From contig NZ_JAPUBN010000024.1 in NCBI RefSeq assembly GCF_026966905.1, positions 124,001 through 188,000 on the forward strand: a stretch of 64,000 nt of DNA. Reading direction: 5' to 3'. Position numbers and translations under genes: made by a program. Positions 9,042-19,228 of the stretch are shown piece after piece. Each line of letters opens with the position of its first letter. Position 1 is the first letter of the stretch. Under the pieces are notes generated by a model. It saw only the letters and a list, made by a program, of their open reading frames with translations, was not told the DNA's origin and ran no database searches. The stretch is from Marinomonas phaeophyticola (lineage in GTDB: Bacteria; Pseudomonadota; Gammaproteobacteria; Pseudomonadales; Marinomonadaceae).

Positions 9042-10309
9042 TTTAAGGCTCCCTTGCGAGTAGCAAAACCAGTTCGGGTAACGCGTACTAACCCTCTAGG
9101 CTTCCAAATCATCATTACTACCATCAACACCCCAAACATCAGAATTCGATATTCGGCGAACTCTCGTAGTAGTTCTGGTAAAACAGTTAAACCAAATGCC
9201 GCTATTACCACCCCTAAAGTCGAACCTAGTCCACCAAGAACAACAATGGCTAGAATCAAGGCAGATTCTAAGAAAGTGAAAGAAGACGGGTTAACGAATC
9301 CTTGATAGGTTGCAAAGAAAACACCCGCTATACCACCAACGGACGCCCCCATCATAAAGGCAGACAATTTCACTAGTACATGATTTAACCCTAATGAACG
9401 ACAAGCAATTTCATCTTCACGTAATGCTTCCCAAGCACGACCAATTGGCATCTTCACTAAACGCTTTTTCACATATAGGACCAATAAAACAACAAGGAAC
9501 AGGATCAAATAAATAAACATGTATTTGAAACCTGAGTCATAACTTAGACCAAAATATTCATGGAATGTCGTGCCGTCGGCAACCCGCCGTTTAAACTCAA
9601 GACCAAAGAAGCTTGGTAATGGTGCTGATACACCGTTCGGCCCATGAGTAACATCAGCCCAGTTATTTAGGATAAGTCGAATGATTTCACCAAAGCCTAA
9701 TGTCACGATGGCCAAGTAATCCCCATGCATTCTTAGTACAGGGAAACCTAGAATAGCACCAGCGATCGCAGCAAGAATGGCAGCAATAGGCAGCATAGAC
9801 CAAAAACCTAATCCTAAATACTCATAACCCAGAGCAAGACCATAAGCGCCTATAGCATAGAAACCAACAAAACCTAAATCTAGCAAACCCGCTAAACCTA
9901 CGACTATGTTTAAACCTAATCCCAACAAGACATAGATAAGCCCAAGTATTACGACGGTTAGTACGTATTTTGAGGCAATAAAAGGAACTAAAAGTCCAAC
10001 TAGAATAACAACGGGAATAATCCAAATCATTTGTGATTTATAGTTTGGAGACGTTACGATTACGCCACCGGAATCACCAGAGCTACGCTTAAAAAGCATC
10101 TCCTTGCCTTTACTGGATTGTAAAAAGCATGAGACACCAAAACGACCCACCATAACAATGGCTACGAACCAAGCTACACGATCATATTCAGTATTAAAGT
10201 CGTAACCATCAAGAACAATACCTACGATAGGGCCAAATAAAACCAGTGCCATCAAGCCCGCGAGAATCGAGTCAATAAGACTCTTTTTAAAATCAATTGA
10301 AGAATCCAT
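9038..10309 (-). CDS. livM: Branched-chain amino acid ABC transporter permease LivM
   Basis: Inner-membrane permease of the LIV system. The 423-residue protein has an N-terminal extension with two or three membrane segments (about 10-120, the segment often attached to LivM in proteobacteria) and then the core permease with about eight hydrophobic segments, including the conserved GLAGLLDLGFVGFYAIGAY and the EAA-like loop GRAWEALREDEIACRSLGLN near residue 290 that contacts the ATPases. The stop of livH overlaps its ATG by one base (TAATG). It pairs with LivH to form the heterodimeric channel. Confidence 0.94.
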   Translation of the reverse strand: MDSSIDFKKSLIDSILAGLMALVLFGPIVGIVLDGYDFNTEYDRVAWFVAIVMVGRFGVSCFLQSSKGKEMLFKRSSGDSGGVIVTSPNYKSQMIWIIPVVILVGLLVPFIASKYVLTVVILGLIYVLLGLGLNIVVGLAGLLDLGFVGFYAIGAYGLALGYEYLGLGFWSMLPIAAILAAIAGAILGFPVLRMHGDYLAIVTLGFGEIIRLILNNWADVTHGPNGVSAPLPSFFGLEFKRRVADGTTFHEYFGLSYDSGFKYMFIYLILFLVVLLVLYVKKRLVKMPIGRAWEALREDEIACRSLGLNHVLVKLSAFMMGASVGGIAGVFFATYQGFVNPSSFTFLESALILAIVVLGGLGSTLGVVIAAFGLTVLPELLREFAEYRILMFGVLMVVMMIWKPRGLVRVTRTGFATRKGALK

Positions 10310-11220
10310 TAAACTTTCTCCACCTCAGGCTTGCCAAGTAGACCACTTGGACGAACAATCAAAATGATTACGAGCAAAGAAAATGAGAACACATCTTTGT
10401 AATCTGAGCTTATTAGGCCTGCAAATAAAGATTCAGAAATACCTAATATTAAGCCACCTAACATAGCGCCAGGTAAAGACCCAATGCCACCAAGAACGGC
10501 TGCAGTGAAGGCTTTAATACCAATAATAAAACCAACGTAGAAATCGAATGCACCGTAATCCATCGTAATTAGTACCCCGGCAACTGCCGCCATCGATGCA
10601 CCGATAACAAATACAATGGAAATAATTCTGTCGGTATTAATACCAAGAATGGATGCCATTTTAGGATCTTGCTGAGTCGCACGACACATACGTCCTAATT
10701 TTGTTTTTTGAATAATGTAAGTTAAAACACCCATACTAATAAAAGCGACTAAAAGAATAATCAATTTCATATAGGTTATTTGTACAAAGCCATCACCAAT
10801 ATCAAAACGGACAGCTCCAGAGAGTAGGTTTGGAATACCTTGTTGACGAGCCCCTTGACTGATTTGCACATAGTTCTGCAAAATTAGGGACATACCAATT
10901 GCCGAGATGAGTGCCGCTAGACGACTCGAATTACGCAAAGGTCTATACGCTATTTGTTCTATAGCCCAACCATATGCACCGGTAATAGCAATCGTAATAA
11001 AAAGTGTTCCCACAATAATAATTGGGAAAGACTCAATACCAAAATAACTTAATAAAGCAACGACTATCGCAGTGATGTACGCAGATACCATGTAAACATC
11101 GCCATGAGCGAAGTTAATCATGCCGATAATGCCGTATACCATGGTATACCCTATCGCAATAAGTCCATAAACAGAACCTAGGGTAAGACCGTTAACCAAC
11201 TGTTGGAGAACGATATCCAT
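10309..11220 (-). CDS. livH: Branched-chain amino acid ABC transporter permease LivH
   Basis: The second inner-membrane permease. It is 303 residues with about eight membrane segments; the N-terminal LVNGLTLGSVYGLIAIGYTM and MINFAHGDVYM are characteristic of LivH, as is the cytoplasmic loop GRMCRATQQDPKMASILGIN. It begins 86 bases after the livK stop, with a stem-loop in the gap, so its expression is probably lower than that of the binding protein. Confidence 0.95.
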   Translation of the reverse strand: MDIVLQQLVNGLTLGSVYGLIAIGYTMVYGIIGMINFAHGDVYMVSAYITAIVVALLSYFGIESFPIIIVGTLFITIAITGAYGWAIEQIAYRPLRNSSRLAALISAIGMSLILQNYVQISQGARQQGIPNLLSGAVRFDIGDGFVQITYMKLIILLVAFISMGVLTYIIQKTKLGRMCRATQQDPKMASILGINTDRIISIVFVIGASMAAVAGVLITMDYGAFDFYVGFIIGIKAFTAAVLGGIGSLPGAMLGGLILGISESLFAGLISSDYKDVFSFSLLVIILIVRPSGLLGKPEVEKV

Positions 11221-11252
11221 CGTAAAACCTCTAAAGAAATAAAACTGGAAGG

Positions 11253-11281
11253 AGTCACAGCCAAGAAGGCTGGCTGTGACT
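11253..11281 (-). terminator. Stem-loop between livK and livH
   Basis: AGTCACAGCCA (11253-11263) and TGGCTGTGACT (11271-11281) form a perfect 11-bp stem with a 7-base loop. On the transcribed strand it follows the livK stop codon and is followed by a moderately U-rich stretch. It likely acts as a partial terminator or 3'-end protector that favours the binding protein over the membrane genes, a common arrangement in binding-protein ABC operons. Confidence 0.7.
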
Positions 11282-11306
11282 ATGGATCAACACTATGAGT
11301 TTAGTA

Positions 11307-12428
11307 TTAATTAACTTGAGCGTATTTGCCTTTATTATCCCACTCGTACATTACGTAGTCGGATACTTGTAAATCACCTTTAGAGTCAAAATCTTTTACA
11401 CCCATTGCGGTAGATACACTATTGCTCTTAAGCCATTCAGCGCCTTTAATAGGATCTAAATCATTCTGCTTAAGTGCTTCAACAATAACTTGCATGGCTG
11501 TGTAAGAATACAAGGTATAACCTTCTGGCTCCCATCCATTCGCACGGAAACCTTCAACTACCGCTTTACCTGCAGGGTAAGCCGTTGGATCTGCACCAAA
11601 TGTCATTAATACACCATCAACGTATTCAGGAGAACCCGCAACCGATACAAACTCATCCGATACAATACCATCACCAGAAATAAAGATCGCTGTTGAGCCT
11701 TGCTCACGTAACTGACGAACTAAAGGACCAGCTTCTGAATGTAGACCACCAAAATACACAACATCCGCATCTACAGAACGTATTTTCGTAATTACCGCGT
11801 TGAAATCTTTTTCACCACGAGTCAAGCCTTCATACAATACTTCTTCAACACCATAAGAATTTAGTGTTTTCTTAGTTGCATCGGCCAAGCCTTTACCGTA
11901 AGTATCTTTATCATGCAAAATCGCAACACGTTTCGCACCTAGTTCACCAACAATATAGCTTGCGGCTACGTCACCTTGCTGATCATCACGACCACATACA
12001 CGGAAGACGTTTTCTAAACCACGATCGGTTACTGTCGGGTTTGTAGACGCTGGAGTAACCATCAAAACACCCGCATCTGCATAAATTTCTGAAGCTGGAA
12101 TAGTTGATGAAGAACAAAAATGACCAACAACCGCTACAGCACCATCAGAATCAACCAAACGGTTAGCAATTGACACCGCCTGTTTTGGCTCACATGCATC
12201 ATCGGCTTTAATAAGTTTAATCATTTCTCCATTAACACCGCCAGCGGAATTGATATCTTCTGCTGCTTTAGCCGCTCCGCGCCATAGCTGTTCACCAAAT
12301 GCGGCATAAGCACCTGTGTGTGGTCCAGCAACACCAATAACTAATTCTGCTTGAGCAAAAGAAGAGACGGCAATAGCCCCTGATACAGCGATAGAAAGTA
12401 AGCTTTTTTTAATAATTGTGTGAGACAT
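11307..12428 (-). CDS. livK: Branched-chain amino acid ABC transporter substrate-binding protein
   Basis: Periplasmic binding protein that delivers leucine, isoleucine or valine to LivHM. The 373-residue precursor has a Sec signal peptide (about 1-27, ending in SSFAQA), then a type I periplasmic binding fold: VIGVAGPHTGAYAAFGEQ, the DDACEPKQA segment with a conserved cysteine paired with the later VCGRDDQQ or VVGHFCSS cysteine, and YTAMQVIVEAL near the C-terminus. It is first in the operon. A related amino-acid or amide ligand cannot be excluded from sequence alone, but the neighbouring livHMGF genes support the LIV role. Confidence 0.93.
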   Translation of the reverse strand: MSHTIIKKSLLSIAVSGAIAVSSFAQAELVIGVAGPHTGAYAAFGEQLWRGAAKAAEDINSAGGVNGEMIKLIKADDACEPKQAVSIANRLVDSDGAVAVVGHFCSSSTIPASEIYADAGVLMVTPASTNPTVTDRGLENVFRVCGRDDQQGDVAASYIVGELGAKRVAILHDKDTYGKGLADATKKTLNSYGVEEVLYEGLTRGEKDFNAVITKIRSVDADVVYFGGLHSEAGPLVRQLREQGSTAIFISGDGIVSDEFVSVAGSPEYVDGVLMTFGADPTAYPAGKAVVEGFRANGWEPEGYTLYSYTAMQVIVEALKQNDLDPIKGAEWLKSNSVSTAMGVKDFDSKGDLQVSDYVMYEWDNKGKYAQVN

Positions 12429-12777
12429 ATAACGGTTCCTATTTGTTTGAATTTATTATTAAAATAAAAAAGATATAGAGAAATATTTATGAAACGTCTT
12501 CATCAACTCTTAATATTTATACGCTTTTCCAAAACATATACAATATCTGCTTAAAACCATAGCCATTGGAGAAAGTTTGGTCAACTGAATTTGTCACCTT
12601 TTAGCAAAAATATTTCAAGAGTTGTAAACAATAAAAGAAGTATTGTTTACTTTAAAATACAGTAGTTAATTATTAATAATGAACTGTTTTATCATTGCTT
12701 TTTTAGTTTTATTAACCGAGAAGGCGGAATAAGAAGAGATTAACTATTAATAAAAATTTGTAGATAAGCTTTATATA
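12429..12777. other. AT-rich intergenic region upstream of livK
   Basis: About 350 bases without a credible gene. The strand toward livK should carry its promoter, but no clear sigma-54 or well-spaced sigma-70 element could be picked with confidence. The right end abuts the terminator of the upstream deacetylase gene. Confidence 0.5.
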
Positions 12778-12812
12778 GAGAAAAAAGCTTACTAACTTAG
12801 AAAAGTAAGCTT
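12778..12812 (-). terminator. Rho-independent terminator after the YibQ-like gene
   Basis: AAGCTTACT (12785-12793) and AGTAAGCTT (12804-12812) pair; on the minus strand the hairpin is followed by TTTTTTCTC. It lies 83 bases past the stop codon of the YibQ-like gene and closes the gpmI-envC-ctpA-yibQ block. Confidence 0.85.
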
Positions 12813-12894
12813 AGGAACGCATATTTCTCATTTACATTTTTCACATCCCGTTTACAAAAATAAAACTAATAAAATGAAAAATGCCCTCGTTTTT

Positions 12895-13947
12895 TTATTT
12901 TAATTGCATATCTAGAGGGACAAGTATTACACCATCTTTTTTTAAGATATCTAGTCGCTTTAATAAAAAATGCATGGTTTCAGGGTAAGGATGTCCGATC
13001 GCAATCGCTGAGCCATTTTCTCTCGCTACTTTCAATAGACGATCAAACTGTTTAGCAATCGCTTTCTCTGTTGGAATATTATCCAAAAAGACATCTCTCT
13101 TCGCTGTTTGCAGTCCATAGTCTTGAGCCGTCTTTTGAGCCACACTGTCCGATGTGGTGACGCTGTCTAAAAAGAACAGCTTTTTCGGGGCGATAATATC
13201 CATAACCCATTTCATTTGCATGCTTTTTTGAGTAAGCAAACTGCCCATATGATTATTCACTCCAACAATGCCAGAAATCGACTCCAAGTCTTCCAATAAT
13301 GTTTGCTTAAATTCCTCCATTTCCATATCACTATATAAGCCACCAGGACCAAGACGGAGCGATTTTTTATTTTCCATTGGAGCATGTAATAGAATTAATC
13401 GATTCGTCTTATTTGCAGCGGCCGCTGTTTTCTTAGAGAACGGAGTATGTGGTAAAATAGCCAATGCTACAGCATTAGGTAATGCTAATGCCCCCTCCAT
13501 ACCTTTACGGTTATAGCCTAAATCATCAATAACAATACTGATTTTAGCTGGAGCAGGTAAGCTATCCATAGACTGCTTAGGTGAAGGCTTTAGAGCGGTA
13601 TGAAGGCTATCCTGCGCTTTCGGTGGCACATCATCAGACAGAGTCGGAGATAGAGGCCCCTTATGACTACCCTCTTCCACCTCATTATTGAGTTGCTTTA
13701 TTATCGGGCCAAAAAATGAGTTATTTAATTGTTTCGACTTATTAAAATGATCAACAAAATACTCATCATAATTAGGTAGTATAGAAGGACCGTTTCTTAA
13801 TAAAAGAAATGGTGGGGACGACTTCTCTGTGGCAAGGGTTGACTCTTCAGAAATCAACGAAGATGAGAAACACTGTACCGATAGAATGCTTACAACCGAC
13901 CAACAGAAGGTTTTGAGTTTATGACAGAGCGGAGTAACACAATACAT
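12895..13947 (-). CDS. Divergent polysaccharide deacetylase family protein (YibQ-like)
   Basis: An exported or membrane-anchored protein of 350 residues. After a hydrophobic N-terminal segment (about residues 10-30) and a low-complexity linker (30-130) comes a NodB-like fold: KISIVIDDLGYN, LAILPHTPF, LLHAPMENK, VGVNNHMGSLLT, FLDSVTT and GSAIAIGHPYPET. These match the divergent polysaccharide deacetylase family that includes E. coli YibQ, encoded next to envC there too. Its true substrate is not established; the position beside EnvC suggests a role in peptidoglycan or envelope remodelling. Its start lies two bases from the ctpA stop, so the two are probably translationally coupled. Confidence 0.88.
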   Translation of the reverse strand: MYCVTPLCHKLKTFCWSVVSILSVQCFSSSLISEESTLATEKSSPPFLLLRNGPSILPNYDEYFVDHFNKSKQLNNSFFGPIIKQLNNEVEEGSHKGPLSPTLSDDVPPKAQDSLHTALKPSPKQSMDSLPAPAKISIVIDDLGYNRKGMEGALALPNAVALAILPHTPFSKKTAAAANKTNRLILLHAPMENKKSLRLGPGGLYSDMEMEEFKQTLLEDLESISGIVGVNNHMGSLLTQKSMQMKWVMDIIAPKKLFFLDSVTTSDSVAQKTAQDYGLQTAKRDVFLDNIPTEKAIAKQFDRLLKVARENGSAIAIGHPYPETMHFLLKRLDILKKDGVILVPLDMQLK

Positions 13948-13949
13948 CG

Positions 13950-15236
13950 CTAGTGTGATCTCTTCTGCAATTGAGGGTACGCATTTAACACGGTATAAGC
14001 TTGATACAATTGAAAGTCATCATAGGCTAAATTATTAATGGATACGTCAACATCGCCACTGGTTCTATCCTTTCCACCTGTACCATTCTTTAAATGGCCA
14101 CTTAATTCCGCTTCTTTCACAAAAAACGCCGCTTCATTGTCTACTAGACTAACATTCGGTACCAAAATATCAGGTTCTATTCCTTGAGCCTGAATTGAGC
14201 GACCATTTGGCGTAAAGTACAATGCCGTTGTCAGCTTAACCGCCGAACCATCGGCCAAAGGAATAACGGTTTGCACAGACCCTTTACCAAAGCTTTCAGT
14301 GCCCATAATTAAACCCCGTCCATGGTCTTGCAAAGCACCCGCAACAATTTCTGATGCCGATGCCGACCCTTCATTAATTAACACAACAACTGGAGCTGTA
14401 GGCAAGGCGGTTTTCTTGGAAGCAGAAAAAGTGACTTTTGATTGGGCGTGTCGTCCATCGGTATACACGATTAGTCCATTATCAATCAGAGTATCAACCA
14501 CCCCAACGGCACTTTGTAAGACACCACCAGGGTTGTTACGTAAATCGATTACTAACCCTTTTATATTGGCTTCTGATTGCAATGACGCAAGCTCTTTATC
14601 AAACTCAGAATCTGTATCACCTTGAAATTGACTAATGCGTATGTAAGCAATGCCTTCACCTAACCAACGACTATCTAAGCTTTGGCTATCCAGCAATTCT
14701 CGCTCCACAGATAAGGTTATAATCTCACCATCTCGTTCAATGTCTAGAGTAACACTAGAGCCTACTTTGCCTTTCATCAGCATAGTCACTTCTTGTATTC
14801 CCATGCCGGACACCAAACTGTCATCGATACGAATAATCGAGTCCCCTGAAAGCATTCCCGCTCGTGATGCGGGGGAGTCATCTAGAGGTGAGATGATGAT
14901 CAAACGCCCTTCTTTCATCTCAACTTCAACACCGATACCCGCATAATTACCAGAAGTCATTTCTTGAAACGACTCAATTTCATCCTTTGTTAAGTACTCA
15001 GAATGAGGGTCTAAAGCAGAGACCATACCTTTTAAGGCTTTTTGTAAGATCTGCTTATCATTCAATTCATCTACATAGCCCTGACTAATCGTTTCAAACA
15101 CGCTAACAAAAGTTTGAATTTCTTCTAAAGGTAAACGAGATGAATTCTCTGCATCCACATTATCAGACCACGCAGGGAAAGCGCTAACGAGTAGCCCGTA
15201 CGCAATCCAGTGCCTAATTCCGTTCTTTATATTCAT
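13950..15236 (-). CDS. ctpA: Carboxy-terminal processing protease CtpA (S41 family)
   Basis: Periplasmic serine protease with a PDZ domain that removes C-terminal tails or unfolds substrates. The 428-residue precursor has a signal peptide (about 1-24, ending AWSDN region), a helical N-terminal segment with GMVSALDPHSEYL, a PDZ domain (about 90-170, SPASRAGMLSGDSIIRID), and the S41 catalytic core with the nucleophile serine in NEGSASASEIVAGALQDHGR and the general-base lysine in GTESFGKGSVQTV. Both catalytic residues are present. It lies between envC and the YibQ-like gene, an order common in gammaproteobacteria, consistent with control of cell-wall hydrolases. Confidence 0.94.
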   Translation of the reverse strand: MNIKNGIRHWIAYGLLVSAFPAWSDNVDAENSSRLPLEEIQTFVSVFETISQGYVDELNDKQILQKALKGMVSALDPHSEYLTKDEIESFQEMTSGNYAGIGVEVEMKEGRLIIISPLDDSPASRAGMLSGDSIIRIDDSLVSGMGIQEVTMLMKGKVGSSVTLDIERDGEIITLSVERELLDSQSLDSRWLGEGIAYIRISQFQGDTDSEFDKELASLQSEANIKGLVIDLRNNPGGVLQSAVGVVDTLIDNGLIVYTDGRHAQSKVTFSASKKTALPTAPVVVLINEGSASASEIVAGALQDHGRGLIMGTESFGKGSVQTVIPLADGSAVKLTTALYFTPNGRSIQAQGIEPDILVPNVSLVDNEAAFFVKEAELSGHLKNGTGGKDRTSGDVDVSINNLAYDDFQLYQAYTVLNAYPQLQKRSH

Positions 15237-15302
15237 GTTTATTACCTAATATCAGTCAATATTTGTATCGAGTAATGCATCGCATCAAAAAGCGGCTCTA
15301 CT

Positions 15303-16472
15303 CTAACGTATCCAATCAAGTGGTTTTAATGGCGTCCCATTATGTCGAATAGCAAAGAACAGACTGGTGTCTGAGCGTCCTCCAGAACTTCCAGCGGTTG
15401 CAATCACATCACTTGTTTTGACCCACTCACCTACTTCTTTTAAAAGACTTTGATTATAACCATACAATGACATATAGCCGCCGCCATGATCTAAAATTAA
15501 TAAGAAACCAAAGCCCCGTAGCCATTCAGCAAAAATGACCCGTCCATGGTATACCGCCTTCACCCCCTCTCCTTCTGAGGCTCGAAGACTCACGCCACCT
15601 AAATTCACTTTTCCAGTTTCAGCAATCACACGGATTTTTGCTAATGGGGGAAATAATTCCCCCTTCAATTCAGCGAAATTTATATCCGCATCGAGTAGGT
15701 CGATATCCGCTAGCGCTTCTTCTAATTTTTTCAGAAGTTCTTTTAACTGGTTTTCATCTTGCTTTAGTCGCTCAGATTTTTTATTCCCTTGCTGTAAGTC
15801 GGCATTAATTTGAGCCAATAAGCGTTTACGTTTTACACCTTCCTTTTCGAGTCTTTTTCTCTCTTCTTGTAACTCAACTTCGTTTCTCGCTAATTGAGCT
15901 CTCTGACTACGAATACTTCTCTCTACTAGGTCTAATTCATTCACTTCTGTCGAAAACCCATTAATTAGAGACTGTCTAGCATTCGAGAAATAGCGATTGT
16001 AATAAACTAGCCTCATAGACTCTTCAGGTGTTGAGCCATTAAGTAAAAGCTTAATGCTTTTCTGTTCACCTGAACGATAAACCGCCCTTAATTGGGCGGC
16101 TATTTGTTCATTTTGTTTTTGAATACTTAGTTTCAATTCCTGCTGCTGCCGCTGTAACGTGCCGAGCTGTTGATCCCCTTTTTTCAAATCCAATTGAATT
16201 TTATTGATTTTTTCAATGAGCTCTTGAATTGATTTCTCTTGGTTTTCAAGAGATTTTTCAACATTACTTTTTTGAGATTTTACGTCATCAAGCCAGACTC
16301 GAAGCTTCTTCATTTCTTTTTGAAGAAGCTCAATCTGTTGTTGGGCTTCTTCAGGTGACGTCGGCTCAGCTGCATGCAATGGAGTCATAGACAAGGCCAA
16401 CAACATAACCAAAGCGACACAAAAGGCTAAATTTTCTTTATTACAGTAATGTTGAAAAAAAGCATTAAACAT
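15303..16472 (-). CDS. envC: Murein hydrolase activator EnvC
   Basis: Periplasmic activator of the AmiA/AmiB amidases at the division septum. The 389-residue precursor has a signal peptide (about 10-34, ending PLHAA), a long coiled coil (about 38-265, rich in Q/E/K/L heptads such as QQIELLQKEMKKL) and a C-terminal LytM domain. The LytM domain is catalytically degenerate: the expected HxH zinc motif reads SLFFAIRHNG and the YGH position reads YGYNQ, as is known for EnvC. It stands seven bases after gpmI and upstream of ctpA, matching the conserved gpmI-envC order. Confidence 0.94.
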   Translation of the reverse strand: MFNAFFQHYCNKENLAFCVALVMLLALSMTPLHAAEPTSPEEAQQQIELLQKEMKKLRVWLDDVKSQKSNVEKSLENQEKSIQELIEKINKIQLDLKKGDQQLGTLQRQQQELKLSIQKQNEQIAAQLRAVYRSGEQKSIKLLLNGSTPEESMRLVYYNRYFSNARQSLINGFSTEVNELDLVERSIRSQRAQLARNEVELQEERKRLEKEGVKRKRLLAQINADLQQGNKKSERLKQDENQLKELLKKLEEALADIDLLDADINFAELKGELFPPLAKIRVIAETGKVNLGGVSLRASEGEGVKAVYHGRVIFAEWLRGFGFLLILDHGGGYMSLYGYNQSLLKEVGEWVKTSDVIATAGSSGGRSDTSLFFAIRHNGTPLKPLDWIR

Positions 16473-16479
16473 AACGATC

Positions 16480-18009
16480 CTAAGAACGAGTTAACAAGCT
16501 AACACCAGACATTTCTATGGGTTTTTCCATTCCCATCATATCAAGTAGTGTGGGAGCTATATCACAAAGCGCACCACTTTTTATCCCCCAGCCAGCATCG
16601 ACAGAGTATAAAACTAATGGAACAGGTTCTAAGGTATGAGATGTTAATGGTTGAGTTCCATCATCGCTTAGCATCTGCTCAACATTACCATGGTCTGCTG
16701 TAATCAAACATTGACCGCCGGTTTCTTCAAGAGCCTTAATAATACGACCTAAACACAGGTCAACCGCTTCAACCGCTTTAACCGCCGCCTCAAACACACC
16801 ACTATGGCCAACCATATCTCCATTGGCAAAATTACAAATAATGGTATCGTATTTACCCGCAAGGATCACTTCTACCAATTTATCCGTTACTTCTGGCGCA
16901 CTCATTTCAGGCTGCAAATCGTATGTTGCCACATTTGGTGAAGGGATTAACTCACGCTCTTCACCGTCAAACACAGCTTCTTCACCGCCATTAAAGAAGA
17001 AGGTAACATGGGCATACTTTTCTGTTTCTGCAATCCTTAATTGTTTTTTACCCGTTTTCGAAAGTACTTCACCCAAAGTATTACTCAAGGCCACAGGTGG
17101 AAAAGCAACATGAGCATCAATATCAGACGCAAATTCCGTAAAGGTAACAAAGTCCGCGAGTGCAGGACGCGATTTACGAACAAATCCAGCGAAGTTATCT
17201 TCAGTAAAAGCACGGGTTAATTGACGAGCACGATCTGGACGGAAATTAGCAAAAATAACAACGTCGCCATCCTGCATTGGTGCCGGTTCCCCAATCACGG
17301 TGGCTTTAACGAATTCATCATTTTCATCACGCGCATAAGCCTGTGAAATGGCCTCTTCCGCTGTAGCCGCACTAAATTGACCTTGACCTAATGCAATCGC
17401 ATCATAGGCCGTTTCCACACGTTCCCAACGATTATCACGATCCATTGCATAATAACGCCCTGTTAATGTCGCTATTCTACCGCTTCCAATGGCCTGCAGC
17501 TTATTGTTTAAACTGGTAATGGGGTCATTAGCTGATCGTGGTGGTGTATCTCGGCCATCAGAAAAACCGTGGACATAAATAGATTTTGCTCCACGTGAAG
17601 CGGCCATTTCACACATCGCGATAATTTGTTCATGATGACTGTGAACCCCACCGCCAGATAATAAACCTAAAATATGGACGGCTTTGTTCCCTGCCACCGC
17701 TTTATCGACAGCGGCTACCAGAGCTGGATTTTCATTAAAACTCCCGTCTTCTATCGCTTTACCAATACGTGTAAAGTTTTGATACACCGTACGACCAGCG
17801 CCAAGGTTCATATGACCAACTTCAGAATTCCCCATCTGGCCTTCTGGTAAGCCCACCGCCATTCCGGATGTTTCAATCAAACTGTGTGGACGAGTTGACC
17901 AAAGTGCATCCCAGTTTGGTGTGTTTGCTGCAGCAATAGCATTTGATTTAGATGTTTCGCTGTAACCCCAACCATCTAGAATAAAGAGTGCGGTGGTTTT
18001 CTTGCTCAT
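16480..18009 (-). CDS. gpmI: Cofactor-independent phosphoglycerate mutase GpmI
   Basis: GpmI interconverts 3- and 2-phosphoglycerate in glycolysis and gluconeogenesis using two manganese ions. The reading frame is open to 18060, but the ATG at 18007-18009 is chosen: AGGAATATA precedes it, the protein is then 509 residues as usual, and the catalytic serine falls at residue 62 in [11 protein letters not shown], its canonical position. Other motifs are [31 protein letters not shown] and the C-terminal [11 protein letters not shown] metal site. It heads the envelope block, divergent in position from the LysR gene. Confidence 0.96.
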   Translation of the reverse strand: MSKKTTALFILDGWGYSETSKSNAIAAANTPNWDALWSTRPHSLIETSGMAVGLPEGQMGNSEVGHMNLGAGRTVYQNFTRIGKAIEDGSFNENPALVAAVDKAVAGNKAVHILGLLSGGGVHSHHEQIIAMCEMAASRGAKSIYVHGFSDGRDTPPRSANDPITSLNNKLQAIGSGRIATLTGRYYAMDRDNRWERVETAYDAIALGQGQFSAATAEEAISQAYARDENDEFVKATVIGEPAPMQDGDVVIFANFRPDRARQLTRAFTEDNFAGFVRKSRPALADFVTFTEFASDIDAHVAFPPVALSNTLGEVLSKTGKKQLRIAETEKYAHVTFFFNGGEEAVFDGEERELIPSPNVATYDLQPEMSAPEVTDKLVEVILAGKYDTIICNFANGDMVGHSGVFEAAVKAVEAVDLCLGRIIKALEETGGQCLITADHGNVEQMLSDDGTQPLTSHTLEPVPLVLYSVDAGWGIKSGALCDIAPTLLDMMGMEKPIEMSGVSLLTRS

Positions 18010-18113
18010 TATATTCCTACCCGTAATGTGATTTTTGAAAAACTTTTTTGATCTTATCACAGCATTGTAATTTTGTTACAAAATGGACAATATAGCTTTC
18101 ATAAATATGTAAA

Positions 18114-19001
18114 TTAACCGTCAAAGTTTTGCAGAATCCAATCTCGAAACACGACGACTTGCTCTAAATCCGCTTTATCGGCTGGGTAAGAGAGAAAATA
18201 TTCATTGGTTGTTGTCATACTATCGCCAAACGCAGTAATTAACGCACCAGACGCAAGTTCTTTCTGAATCATGATAGTAGGAATCAGTGCAACACCCATT
18301 CCCAGCTTAGTCGCTTCTAGCAACATTTGAAAGTGGTCGAAACTGGCGCCTGAATACACATCGTGTTCAATCTCTTGATACGACATCCAATCCGGCCAAG
18401 CATTAATCCTAGATGAGAGATGTAAGAGGGGATATGACATGATGTCTTTAATATTAGCACTATTAGAGACCGTGTTTGTTAACAATGAAGGAGAACAAAC
18501 TGCAATCACCTCTTCACTTAATAAATGATGCGATACGGCTCTCGGCCAATGGTCACCACCATAATGCAGAATGATGTCAACATCGTTAAAATCCACCGTT
18601 GTTTCACCTAACGCTTTAATATTCAACTGAAATTGTGGGTGTTGCTGTTGAAAAGGCACCAATCGAGGAATCAGCCAATGAGATGCAAAGGTAGGTAACG
18701 ATGCTATAGTTAACGTCGTTTTTTCATCTTCTCTATGGAGCATTTTTAGACAAGCATTCTCCATTCCATCCAAGAAGGGCAATATTTCTTTATAATAAGC
18801 CGTCCCTGCCCCCGTCAGCACTAAACGTTTATTCAGTCGGATAAAAAGATCTCGAGACAAAAACTCCTCTAGGTTTCGAATCTGTCTACTCACGGCACTT
18901 TGAGTTAAATGCAACTCTTGTGCAGCACGAGTAAAACTCAAATGCCTAACGGAAGCTTCAAAACACTTTAAGGACATGGAGGAAGGAAGGTAACGCCTCA
19001 T
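18114..19001 (-). CDS. LysR-family transcriptional regulator, GcvA-like
   Basis: A 295-residue LTTR. The N-terminal winged helix-turn-helix is MSLKCFEASVRHLSFTRAAQ followed by ELHLTQSAVSRQIRNLEEFL; the remainder is the type 2 periplasmic-fold effector domain with TLTIASLPTFASHWLIPRL, a pattern common in the GcvA/AmpR branch. It is divergent from the DUF1338 gene at 19229 with 227 bases between starts, so that gene is the natural target. By context the effector might be an amino-acid breakdown intermediate such as a lysine catabolite, but this is inference only. Confidence 0.88.
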   Translation of the reverse strand: MRRYLPSSMSLKCFEASVRHLSFTRAAQELHLTQSAVSRQIRNLEEFLSRDLFIRLNKRLVLTGAGTAYYKEILPFLDGMENACLKMLHREDEKTTLTIASLPTFASHWLIPRLVPFQQQHPQFQLNIKALGETTVDFNDVDIILHYGGDHWPRAVSHHLLSEEVIAVCSPSLLTNTVSNSANIKDIMSYPLLHLSSRINAWPDWMSYQEIEHDVYSGASFDHFQMLLEATKLGMGVALIPTIMIQKELASGALITAFGDSMTTTNEYFLSYPADKADLEQVVVFRDWILQNFDG

Positions 19002-19011
19002 ATTGACAACC

Positions 19012-19181
19012 TATGATTAAAAAGTATGACAATCATAAATCACTTATTTACATGATCAAGGGATAATGAGCAATTTTTTTGCATGACAACATGCATTATT
19101 ACCCTTTGTGAAAAAAAACCATCCACCGTACAGTATTCATCATCAAATAGTCACAATACGTACAAGCTAGTACAGTGTGAC
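19012..19181. promoter_or_regulatory. Inverted repeats in the LysR / DUF1338 divergent spacer
   Basis: Three dyads lie in the spacer: TATGATT-N12-AATCATA (19012-19037) immediately upstream of the lysR start, the palindrome TGCATG-ACAA-CATGCA (19080-19095), and GTCACA-N20-TGTGAC (19150-19181) containing two GTAC motifs. LysR regulators often bind two or more dyads between divergent genes. Which of these is the operator cannot be decided from one sequence. Confidence 0.4.
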
Positions 19182-19228
19182 AATACTGTTTTTATAGACA
19201 ACACAGACTCTACATAGGAACCAAATTT

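Noticed and set aside
12480..12600. Sigma-54 promoter for livK
   Set aside because: The nearest GC/CC pair on the minus strand is spaced 12 bases, not 10.
15303..16472. Active M23 peptidase instead of EnvC
   Set aside because: The zinc-binding histidines of the LytM domain are replaced, and the long coiled coil and gene order fit EnvC.
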